Positions 9,403-19,205 of a stretch of 64,000 nucleotides of DNA are shown here, piece after piece. A program made the position numbers and the translations under genes. This stretch comes from Blasia pusilla (taxonomy: Eukaryota; Marchantiophyta; Marchantiopsida; Blasiales): the NCBI GenBank assembly GCA_050084515.1, contig CM114272.1, positions 8,742,001 through 8,806,000 of the forward strand. The letters are read 5' to 3'. Below the pieces are notes generated by a model. The model searched no databases and had not been told where the DNA came from. It saw only the letters and a program-made list of their open reading frames with translations. Positions within the stretch are counted from its first letter, which is position 1; each line of letters starts with the position of its first letter.

Positions 9403-12249
9403 GGACCAAACAAATTCGTGGTCTTGGGCCGCCATGCTTAGTGAAGATGATGAGGTTGCGAGGGCCGAGGACTACTTTCACAGATAAGAATCCACGGCAA
9501 TTTGGGATGGAAATTCCTGGTGTGGATCATTTTTGATCGCGGTGGCCCGCAGAACTTGCAACGTTAAGATTGCAAAAAATGCAGCCTCAAGAAAATTACA
9601 AAACAAGGTCTTCTTGTTTCGGACTACTTGTCTCTGGCAAGAACGTTCTTGCCGGCGACTTCTTGCTGTAAACTGCAGCCCACAGTAGAGAACAAGGAAT
9701 GTAGGCGATTTGGATCGGGGCTAGGCCGGATGCGCTGTGGAAATCTGTCAAGCGAAGAAATCGATACTTCCCTTAGCGGATTTGTGAAACTGGAGCAGAA
9801 ATGAGGTAGGTGTGAACCGATATGTAAAAGATCCAGTCGTCCAAGCAACTTTCTACATGTGACAGTGCTGACGATACTTTGTAAGATTGATAGTAGATTT
9901 GAGAAACCTTTGTAAGATACTACGGTGATTGTCCCAACGTCATTCTTTTTATCGAATTTGTTACTCTGGGATGCAGATTTTACTTCGTAACCTTATTGAT
10001 CTCTGTGATCTTGGTTGGTGTTGGAAGTTGACGGTTAGGAGTGTCTGGTTGCCATTCTTTCACATTCTCGGAGATGTTTTACAAGCAGAGATTTTGGAAT
10101 GCATGTGTTCCATATCAACTTCAGTGAAGTGTTTACAAGGTTGTCTCATCTGGTAAGTTCAGTTCAGTGGTCTTTCTTGTATCAATGCCAATTATACTTG
10201 ATACCGTCAACTGAAAGCTGAAGTGGTCTGAATCCGTTAGTTGTAAATGGTCGTGAGAGTGCCATGCCATGCCGTGCCTCTCCCACTGGTCATTGAATCC
10301 GCGTGTAGAAAACAATTTCATAGACATTTCAGTAATACTCCATTGCGCACCCCTGTAGCATGGCTAGGATATGTACGCGAGGAGGAATTGCGGGAGAGGT
10401 AGAGGGGTTTCAGCAGACACTTCCGGAGAGGGCATGTGTTTCCTCATGGCTCGATGTACTGCATCGTGTATTTATGCTCACGGAGACTAATTGTTTGTGT
10501 TGCCTGTTAGTATGAAAGGTGGAGGGAGAGTAAATTGGAAAAGGTCGTAGGAAACTTGGAGTTGAACTCATGTGCTGGGCATTATTACTAAATCGCTCAG
10601 TTCATCGAGTTCACAGCGTTCTAATGTCGTCCGCTATTTCCGTGCAGATGACCGCATTGATTTTATTGTTACGTCGTTTAGCATGTTAGACATACAAAGT
10701 CTCCCACGCGGTATGTTGAAGTAACCTTTCATATTCTTACATTTGGCAAGTTAATCTTGCTATCCTTCACAGCCATCAGCAATTTTTGAATTGAGCGACT
10801 TCTGCAAGTGTACGTCAAACGAGGCACTTGTGCGGGATCATATTTCCTTTGCTCTGGAATTGCTGGTGGTCTTCTCGGAAAGATCTGACATCTGGTGTCT
10901 GCCGAGAAGCCGAGGTAGCACTGTTGATTCTATGTCGTCGAACCCCCTTCAAGGTCTTTCACTGTCAAGATCTGGTGTTTTATGGTTTGTAATGACTCGG
11001 TCTCCTTTAAATCCCCGGCCAATTTCACTGGACCAAACTGCTTTTCGAGTCGAAATTTACTTAGCTTCACTCTCCATTTCCCATGTGTTTCCTTCCATTT
11101 TAAGATCGCGGAACTGGCCGGAGACAAATGGCCTCTTGCTACACTCCGGTGCAGTTCATCCTTCTATGTACTGGCTCTCAGGTATGAACTAACGGTGTGG
11201 ACTTTACCTCGGTTGATGTAAATCCGCGTGTCGTTCTTTGCCTCCGAAAGTCTTCGTGCTACGTCTTGAATTGGTCCGGAATTTTGACAAACTCTGCTGG
11301 AAGGCCCTGCCTTCCCTGCGTACTTACCTAATGACTACCGCGCGCCCAAAGTACCCAGCGCAGTGTAAGCAGAGGTCTGTTCTCGTAATCCCAACCTTTC
11401 CTTCTTCCATCTTCACATTTCGGAATGAAACTCAATGAATACGAGGCTTTCGTTTTCTTGCTATTCCCCGGAGAATGGCGCAACTTCCCCGATTTCACGA
11501 GGCAGAATCGTTTCCCACACCAGTTTGCACGTCCATATTCGTGGCCCCGCCTGTACTGTCTTTCAATTTTAAGAACGTACACTAAGCAACACGTCGAACG
11601 AGCCTGAATGGCGCGGAGGTTCGAGTGGAAATGGATTTGTATGCGGATGTCCCTGAAAGGAACTTCTAGCCCCACCGGAGCATAGCTGCTTGAGCATCCG
11701 TCGGAAGTGTACGAATCTTCATGCACATGTCACACTGGTGTTGTCTTCGTCATCATCAATCCTGAAGTCTCAATTTTAGTCTCCTACCACCGAGTCACGG
11801 TCCCGACTCGAGCGGCTTATAATTGGATATGTGTGGTGTAGTCTTCACCTACAGTCGCGGAAATCTAGGGGTGCTCATGGACCCAGGTCCTTCCAATCTT
11901 CTATTCCGTACTATTCTGTGGCCCAAGTCTAGTCGGGTTACACGCTAGTCTACTGCGCTATCTCGCCAGTCGCGACATCGTGATGTTGCTACCGCGTTAG
12001 AAAGAGCCCCGGAACCGATATGGCGGTACGCGTTCCATTATCACCCAAGTACGAAATGTGGCAGGAGTCATTATTTCCAGTTGAGCGAATTGAGGAAACA
12101 TCCGACAAAGGCGCTATCTGACAAAGGTGAAATGCGTTCTATCATCATTTCTGCAGTAGATCTGGCAGGATGCGCCTTAGACAGGAAATCCCATAGTGGC
12201 TGCACATCTCATTATTGAACTTTTAGGTGTTAGGATCTAATAAAAATCT
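9403..12249. other. 3' flank of the DUF3511 gene and unrecognised, repeat-poor DNA
   Basis: The first few hundred bases are the probable 3' UTR. A 32-codon frame (9389-9487) overlaps the DUF3511 stop in another frame and is probably chance. From 9900 to 12240 the DNA has mixed composition and several open frames (10791-11192 on +, 11328-11726 on -) without any motif that I recognise. No tRNA cloverleaf or terminal repeat was found. Confidence 0.4.
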
Positions 12250-12337
12250 TCATCACAAGGCGCGCTTGGCTTGATGGGTAAAGGTTTTCTGGTAGCGCCT
12301 TTATTTGGGACGAGATTGTGAAAGACGGTTGTGATGA
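12250..12337. repeat. Nested small inverted repeats
   Basis: Outer arms TCATCACAA (12250-12258) and TTGTGATGA (12329-12337) enclose inner arms AAGGCGC (12257-12263) and GCGCCTT (12295-12301). The 88-bp unit could fold into a hairpin with two stems. It may be the footprint of a very small transposable element. No target duplication was seen. Confidence 0.45.
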
Positions 12338-12632
12338 TTAGCAAAGTGCCCATGCCATGCACGGGTGTAAAAGTGAGTGGCATGTAAATATGATATATAC
12401 AAAATGAATAAATTTTATTTCATTTGATATTTTTTTTAGTATGTTGCACGTGAAATTGTTCTTAATCTAGTGTCATGGCAATTATAATGTGGATAGAACT
12501 ATTTTCTCGACCTAACTCAAAGCTACATATTATTATTAGATAAAGTTACATATAATTGACCACTTGAAAATACTGGAGTATGGAATAGAGTCAACGTTGA
12601 GATAAACGTGCTCATGCACACAGTAATATCAA

Positions 12633-13940
12633 TTACATTAGTGAGAAAAAGTAGTGATCATTCGTAAATAAAGAATGGAGAATGCTATTTGCCTCTCTAA
12701 GAAACCGAGACATGACATCTACGTTTATATCATCAAGATCTCTATTTCTTGGTGTCAAAATAGCATTATCTCTTAAGAAATTGATGTCATGATGTTGGCA
12801 AGAAGAATTTCCATGCATAAGATCAATAAGATTGCATATCTTATTACTATATGTTACCTTTTCATATGGTAATTGTATAAAATCTTCTCCCAATTGAGTG
12901 TACAAAAGTAGACAACCCTCCCACCTTCAATAATCAACCAAAAAAAGCTTATTTTTGAGCATGAATTTGATCATTCAACCTTTGAACTCACATATTTGTC
13001 GTCAACTTCATAATATTTACAGAAGACCATAGAGATGACCTCTTTATAATGGTTTGGATGATTTTTGGACGATCCCCATGACGAACAACGAGTAGTACTT
13101 GACAAAAGTCACCACCAAAAATCATGAATTTTCCGTCAAATGGTATTTGCCTTAGATCAACGGAGACCATTCCCATAATATCTTGGAAATATCGATTTAT
13201 TGCCTCAAAAGTGTGACGATAAGTCATAGGGGCTTCATCTCATATAATGAGTATTGCAACCTAGATTAAGCGTGTTGCATCTCTATTGACTAATAAACTA
13301 CATATCATAAAATTGAGAAATTTAGAACTTGTAATACTTAAAGGTATCAACGTATCTGTATGCATGGAATTGGTTTTAAAAACTAAGAAATGCTTACTTG
13401 CAAGTAGAACTCTTATCAATGTTGATGAGAATCTTAAAGCGTGAATATGTTATACATTCCCCCGACTCCCCTTTCTAATAATAGAACAACTATTCCAGAT
13501 GATGCCACAACCAAAGTTGTTCCTTTACCACTTCGTACAAAACTATCTTTCCTGTTCACTAGGGCCATCGATGAAAAATATTATTGGAGATGGTGGTCTA
13601 GGAGCATTTAAGAAAAGATGATCAAGTTCATCATATATAGCATCCCAAATAGCACGTTGTCCTTTATTCAAATTTCAAACTCGCTCCTTCCAATTGTACT
13701 TGTTCATATAATTCTTTTGTATCATATAACAGTTCTTCTTCCTCCAAAATTGAATAAACATACATGCTTTGGAAGTTAACTTGGGGCATGTCTGGAAAAT
13801 TAGATGAGCTCTTTCCTTGATCTTGCAAATAATGATGCACTTCCAACAATGTTGTATTGATGAGAGAATCATCAATGGTAAGATTAGGGATTCTTGTTTT
13901 TTGCAATGGAACAGTCAAGGCAAAGGTCAAAGTCAACTTG
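12633..13940 (-). pseudogene. Helitron PIF1-like helicase remnant
   Basis: Minus-strand frames carry helicase pieces of Helitron type. They include MTYRHTFEAINRYFQDI and FMIFGGDFCQVLLVVRHG (12988-13227; the family form is GGDFRQxLPVV, so two positions have changed), then LPYEKVTYSNKI and NAILTPRNRDLDDINVDVM (12633-12905), and a more N-terminal piece at 13664-13936. Order and orientation fit one decayed gene read from about 13940 down to 12633. Walker A was not found intact. In Helitrons this domain unwinds DNA during rolling-circle transposition. Frameshifts and stops make it non-functional. Confidence 0.75.
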
Positions 13941-14036
13941 TTTCATGTTCAAGATTGCAGAAGCTTCTTCAAAGCAAGAGGAAACTTCCTTATCATCCTC
14001 AAGAAGTCTTGAATGGATTTCCTCCTCCCTCAGCCC

Positions 14037-14335
14037 TAAGCCTAAACACTCAATATCCTAAACCCTAAAGTCATAAACCTTGGATCCTAAGTCATAAACC
14101 CTAAACCCTAAGTCTATGCCAAAAACCCTAAATCATAAGCGTGGGTCCAAGCCCTAAGCCCTAAAACCCAAACCCTAAGCGTGAACACTAAAAACCCTAA
14201 ACCCTAAGCCTAAGCCCTAAACCCCAAACCCTAAGCCTAAACACTCAAAATCCTAAATCCTAAGTCTAAGCCATAAACCCAAAAACCTAAACCCTAAGCC
14301 TAAGCACTTAAGAGCCTAGACCCTCAGTCATGGAT
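14037..14335 (+). repeat. Degenerate telomere-like array, CCCTAAA orientation
   Basis: Many CCCTAAA, CCCTAAG and ATAAACCCTAA units follow one another with small spacers. The plant telomere repeat is TTTAGGG, so the C-rich strand reads here on +. The array is imperfect and so is not an active telomere. It lies just upstream of the Helitron helicase remnant in that gene's minus-strand direction. Confidence 0.85.
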
Positions 14336-14513
14336 CATTACACTAGATCGTATAAATTCATTGGCCATATGACTAAGGGGAGAATGTATCTATTATTCCA
14401 AGCCATACACCTCAATTCGTTTGCCCAAAATCCTAAGCCACACACACTTAGACAATGTCATATTAATGAATAATCATATTAGAACAAAACCAGGTTTTCT
14501 AAAAGACCACATT

Positions 14514-15137
14514 TGTCGAAATTGGTATTGTAGCCGAAAGGTGGAGATCTATCACGGCGACGACATAGAGAGCCAGCGGACTATCTTGAGTGTAACTTTG
14601 TTCCGAGGTGTTGGATGAGGTTGAGCATAGGTCCGTTGTGTCAGTAATGTCAGTTTTTACGACTCACCTATTTTGGTCTTTGTCAATTGGATGACTTGTT
14701 GTGCAGGTCATCTGTTCTTGGTAACATGTGTGCGTAGGTTACCATAAGGATTGCTATTTTTAGGGAAAGAGCCTTTTGGCTCTTCTCACACCTATATGCG
14801 GGAGGAAGATGGCTTTCCTAAGCCACCTTTCTCATGTTGGGCCGTTGGAGCACCTCTCTTGCTCGTGTGTGAGGTAGGAATTATGATGCTAGCGTCCGGA
14901 TTCCCTCATAGCGGAGGGTGAACGAAGCTCGATACGCCGGTGTAGATTCCACAATGGAGTTTTAGGCCATGTGTGTTTTTTTTACTCTAATTTTTGTTGT
15001 GGGGTCTCGATGTATATGCATGCGTGAGTTTTTTTGTTTATGGGTAGATCGACCTATGTGTTGGAAAGATCAGTGTTGTATGATGTGTAGATGTGACCAA
15101 CCATGTGGGTTGTGTAGCGATATGTATGCACATGATA
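14514..15137 (+). repeat. Near full-length copy of LTR family A
   Basis: This copy shows all three modules seen elsewhere: the 5' part (homologous to 18780-19100 and 28884-29263), the middle part (homologous to 19100-19205) and the 3' part (homologous to 28743-28881). Shared blocks include GAAGAGCCTTTTGGCTCTTC (reads here as GAAAGAGCCTTTTGGCTCTTC) and GTTGGGCCGTTGGAGCACC. It starts near TGTCG at 14514 and ends near CATGATA at 15137. It is probably a solo LTR. No target duplication was recognised. Confidence 0.65.
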
Positions 15138-15239
15138 TGGTTATCCAATCTATTGCACGAATTTTTTTCTCTATCCATGATATACCTATGTTTATTCAAT
15201 AAAATATAATATCCGATATGATGTATTTATGAATAGGTA

Positions 15240-15794
15240 TTGCATTCTTGCAGATTGGAGAATAAGAGGGCACTAATGGAGTGCAAATATTCCTTGGATA
15301 ATCGATGGGTGGTGCCCTACAATCGTATGTTGTGCATCTTTTTTGATAGTCATATTAATTTGGAGATCACATGTAGCATATGTGCTGTAAAATACCTTTA
15401 TAAGTACGTATATAAGGGATATGATGCGATGTTATTTAAGTTCTCAAAAGATATAGATACATTAGGACCAATGTATGTTATTAATGAGACAACGTCATAT
15501 CTTGATGCAAGGTATGCTGTTGCTAAGAGAGTTCACTCTTGCATTTGTAGATATCAATTTACACATATTTTGCTTATATACTTGGAACTTTGGACTTGGG
15601 TTTCTTATTCCAAATATATGTCTTCTTCAGAAGCATGTTGGCGATTCTTCAAGTTTAGTTTACATGCAGAACAACCAAGTATTGTGAGGTTAGTACTTCA
15701 CCTTCCAAAGCAACAAATACTTTACTTCAATGATGATGATGCCCCCCCTCATGATGACATGCAAAAGAATAGAACGAAAACTCTAACACAATAG
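15240..15794 (+). pseudogene. Helitron Rep/replicator-region remnant
   Basis: The frame includes DNRWVVPYNRML, VKYLYKYVYKGYDAM, a YLDARY box and SEACWRFFKFSLH followed by RLVLHLPKQQ. These are landmarks of the Helitron Rep/helicase protein upstream of the helicase domain. About 115 bases between the YLDARY box and the SEACWR box look like an in-frame insertion, since the two boxes are usually almost adjacent. It is read on +, opposite to the helicase remnant at 12633-13940, so the two do not form one intact element in their present arrangement. Confidence 0.7.
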
Positions 15795-15841
15795 TTTGCA
15801 ACTAATCAATCTGACTTAGTTGTTTGAAAAAAAATTTAAAA

Positions 15842-15866
15842 ATAATATATATATATATATATATAC
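15842..15866. repeat. AT dinucleotide microsatellite
   Basis: An uninterrupted (AT)n run follows the end of the Helitron remnant. Such tracts are prone to slippage and assembly error. Confidence 0.9.
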
Positions 15867-16204
15867 ATACATGTTTATGTTTATTTTCCAACACATCGTT
15901 GTTGGAGTACTAAGATGTGGGTTCAAAGGGTAAAAAAAATTAAGTTATTGTGGTTATCCTATTGGCCGTTTATACCTTATGCATCCAGGTAAATACTCGA
16001 TACTTATATTTTAAAGTATTTGCATAGTGCACTCTTTGCATTTACTGAAGTGAGAAAGATATTATGCAATTGGATGAGCTAATTTACTTCCCTTATTCAT
16101 AGGTGAAGGAGAACATCATTGGTTGAGATTACTCCTTCATCATGTTCGAGGAGCTACTACATTCGAATGCTTGAGAATTGTCAATTGAGTGTTATATCCA
16201 ATAT

Positions 16205-16672
16205 TTTAGACTTAGGGTTTAGGGTCTTTGGCTTAGGGTTTAGGGTAAAGAACTTTAAGTTAGGGTTTAGGGTGTATGGCTTGAGTTTTAGGGCTTGTGG
16301 GTAATGTAGTTGTTCTAGGTTGAATATTGAAAATTCGGCATATTGCTTAGTATTTATTATGGCAAATGAATTGATAGAATAGGATTTAGGGCTTACTAAG
16401 CCCTAAGCCCTAAGCCATACTTCCAAAACCCATTGGCATACACCCTTAAACTATATAATCTTAATAGGATTAATTCATTGGACATTATTAATACTAAGTT
16501 AGGGCTTAGGATGTATGGCTTGGGTTGTAGGGCTTATCCATAATGTAGTTGTTCTAGGTTGAATATTGACAATCAAGCATATTGCTTAATATTTATAATG
16601 GCCTATGAATTAATAGGATTATATAGTGTAAGGGTGCATGGTTTAAGGTTTAGGGCTTAGTAAGCCCTAAAC
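16205..16672 (+). repeat. Telomere-like motifs plus duplicated unit with terminal palindromes
   Basis: TTTAGGG-type motifs at 16205-16300 lead into two direct copies of one unit (about 16304-16406 and 16543-16671; shared core TGTAGTTGTTCTAGGTTGAA). Each copy ends in a near-perfect palindrome, TTAGGGCTTA-C-TAAGCCCTAA at 16386-16406 and TTTAGGGCTTA-G-TAAGCCCTAAA at 16649-16671. Between them, about 16395-16500, the same material occurs inverted. A short terminal hairpin is how Helitron 3' ends look, but the expected CTRR end was not clear. Confidence 0.6.
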
Positions 16673-16676
16673 CTAT

Positions 16677-17687
16677 TGTGCGCCTACTCTCTTTGAACGT
16701 TAATCTTGTTGTTGCGGAAGCGTGCGTTCAGTATGTCACGCTCTCAACGTTGATCTGCATCCAAAGTCGGGTCTTGGATCAATCAGCGGGCTAACTTTCA
16801 GAGTTCTCGTCTCGGTCTGTCATCAAGCTCAACCTTCCTTGTTTCGCGGTTTACAACATGGGAAAGTCTCGAAAGACTTGGGATAGACTTTCTGATCAGT
16901 GCAGGAATCTCTAAAGGGGTTTTGCGCTTGGCGGTTCCAACTGCCCTATGGACATCCAATGAGTCCCTAACCGAGACTCGCACAAAGTGAATCTCGGGTC
17001 GGAATCCAAGTGTGGCGTACAAAGTCCACTCCCTTGGATGAGGTTTGGGTTTCGAGTTCCAACGCCGAACTCCCGTTCCATCCCGTGCCTTTGAGACGCC
17101 GTTTGGTGCTCAAAGTGGGGATTCCTGTTCCAAGACATCTTGGAGAGACTCCTCCCTTACTTGTACTTGTGGGGATCTCCAGGGTTCCCTACATTTAGGG
17201 AAAGACACCCGGGTCTCTCCAATTGGCCCTCAACCCGATTTTTCTCACATTTGTTTTCGGCCAATATCTCAGTCTATACTTATGCGTTTGCTAAGATCTT
17301 TGGTGCGTTCGAAGCGTCCCAAGATAAGCTTTCTAACGCGCCCTTACTTGTCACAAACACATCTTGGGGCTAAAATTTATGGTCCAAAACACAATCAAAT
17401 TCCCCAAACACTAGTCGTGTTCCAAAACTGGTTCTCACCTCTTTGGCAACCAACCTTCCAAGACTCAACTCATCTCAAGTCTTGGCTCACGTTTGGTCCA
17501 AGTTTCTTGGTCGCGACCACTAACGCATGAAACGCACAACTCTATTCCGCGTTTTATCTCTTGGACTTTTCCAAGAGACCTTTCCAAACGCCTCTCCAAA
17601 GCGCGAACATCGCACTGTGAGTCCACTTGAGTTATGATGGTCAGCTTGGCGCCTATTCGGTGTTGTTTGGTTATGAGGGTCACAACA
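16677..17687 (+). mobile_element. Solo LTR, family B, copy 1
   Basis: This block of about 1 kb aligns along its whole length with 19884-20884. It begins TGTGCGCCTACTCTC and ends GGGTCACAACA. The target CCTAT precedes it, and CCTAT recurs 4 bases past the end, so a duplication is possible but not exact. Internal matching landmarks include CATCAAGCTCAACCTTCCTT. No coding domain is present, as expected for a solo LTR. It is more diverged at its ends than copy 2. Confidence 0.75.
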
Positions 17688-18058
17688 AAATCCTATCCTA
17701 TTTTTTTGTGTTTTTAAGCAAAAAGCCCAAATAAAAATCCTTAGAATGTAAAGTTATAAGGTGATGACTTAAGGATTAATTAAGTGTTTAAGGTTGTAAA
17801 CTTAGTCTAATAGGATGTGGGACATACTATTATGTAGGGAAACCCAATTTTCATCTAATGTCCAAATGGATGAATTTTTACTTCTTCATGCAAGTTGGTA
17901 GTAGATACTAAACAAGAGTGATTTTGGAATTAGATGGTAATATCCAATTCGAGCAATGAAAGCTTCAACACAACCATTTATTCATCACAATTATAACCTT
18001 ATAATTTAACTTTATATTAATTTTTACTCAAGATTCAGTAGTGTTACAACTTTCGAAG
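17688..18058. other. AT-rich sequence between solo LTR and transposon gene
   Basis: No coding motif or terminal repeat was recognised. It is probably the 3' flank of the minus-strand gene that follows. Confidence 0.3.
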
Positions 18059-18779
18059 TCAATATTCTAGTAGTACGTTACTAGTGCGAAAGGTTATTTT
18101 AGACTTTACAAAATTTGCCACATGCGTAGGGTCACTCACTTGTCCATCCTCCACTACATATGTCAAATTTGCAAAAGAAGCTATTCGTGAGTCATATGGA
18201 CATAACATTGGTTTTTCATTAATATTCTTCTCCCATTTCCTTACATCCCAATTTTGATATCTCTTGGTTGGAGCAATGTTCAAATGTATTCAATGGCCAC
18301 CAATATTGAATTCTGAAATTAGTATATGCACCAACTCCAACTAGAACTTGTCCCAGCCATATGGGATATTTGTTTCTTTCTTGTCCTGGTCTAATTATGA
18401 CAAGGTCTCCAACATTAAAATATACCAATTTACCTTATGTTTCCTCCATTGACAACATATGAACTCTAGGCGTGAATCTAGTAGGCCCACAATAGTGATC
18501 CCGATTTTGAAGAACTCCACTTCCAAAGACAATAGGAACTTGAGTGCAACTTTGCTTGGTTAGAGGCCAAAAGTTCTCCAATGTCTTAGAGAATGATGAA
18601 GCGATGTTATGGCCTATCAAAGTGGTCATATCGTTGGTACCAAAGTCTGTATTTTTGCGCATGTTTTGTACCTTTTCCTCAGGGTTTCCATGAGGAAACA
18701 ATCGGTCCAATTCCTCAATGGTCTTCCCCCACTGCCTTGCTAGTTGTTGGAACTCCATCTTTGTGCTTCTCGAAGACTT
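18059..18779 (-). pseudogene. C-terminal half of DUF7869-like transposon gene, split by the gypsy element
   Basis: Minus-strand frames at 18435-18779 and 18219-18428 are in the same phase with one stop between them. They show LARQWGKTIEELDRLFPHG, and YFNVGDLVIIRPGQ then PIWLGQVLVGV and TNFRIQYWWPL. A further piece (18059-18283, YQNWDVRKWEKNI) is in another frame. I infer that this is the downstream half of the gene whose upstream half lies at 29403-29942, because the 10.6-kb gypsy element sits exactly between them with a 4-bp duplication. Function is unknown. The DUF7869 assignment comes from the other half. Confidence 0.5.
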
Positions 18780-19205
18780 TGTCACATCTGAGTAGCCGAT
18801 AGGCCGGGATCTATCGTGGAACTTTGTCCCACAGTGTCGGATGAGGTTGAGGATAGGTCCATTGTGTCAGGAACATCGTTTATGATAACTTTCATGTTGA
18901 GGTCTTTGATGTACCGGGTGACTTGTTGACAGTCACCGCCCGTAACTTTGTCTTGTGCGCTTGCAGTTACAAAGGGTACGGCTATTTTTAGGGGAAGAGC
19001 CTTTTGGCTCTTCCCAACCCTATATAAGAGAGGAAGATGGCTTTCCTAAACCATCTTTCTCATGTTGGGCTGTTGGAGCACCTCTCTTGTATGTGTGTGA
19101 GATAGGACTAGGGTGCTAGCGTCCGGATTCCTTGATAGCACAGGATGGACGAGGCTCGATATGCCGATGTAGATTGAGGAGTGGAGTTTTAGGCCGGGTG
19201 TGACA
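18780..19205 (+). repeat. 5' LTR (family A), lacking its 3' module
   Basis: Begins TGTCACATCTGAGTAGCCG and matches 28884-29263 and the copy at 14514. It holds GAAGAGCCTTTTGGCTCTTC and an AACCCTATATAAGAGAGGAAG stretch that could be the LTR TATA box. Relative to the 3' copy it lacks 34 bases after the GGATCTATCGTGG block. The terminal module ending GACA is not found after it; the similarity fades after GGGTGTGACATTTTT. Confidence 0.7.

Noticed and set aside
9389-9487. 32-codon frame overlapping the DUF3511 stop
   Set aside because: Very short, no homology recognised, and probably chance in the 3' UTR.
11930-11990. tRNA-like stretch (TAGCGCAGTAGACTAGCG on the minus strand)
   Set aside because: Only an A-box-like run is seen. 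No T-loop GTTCGA motif follows at the right distance.
14037-14335. True telomere
   Set aside because: The units are degenerate and interspersed with other sequence, and unique sequence lies on both sides.
14037-16672. CRISPR-like array
   Set aside because: The repeats are telomere-like units without regular spacers, in a eukaryotic nuclear context.
18780-19205. Solo LTR unrelated to the downstream gypsy
   Set aside because: The ACTT duplication pairs its left edge with the right edge at 29402, so it is the 5' end of the same element.
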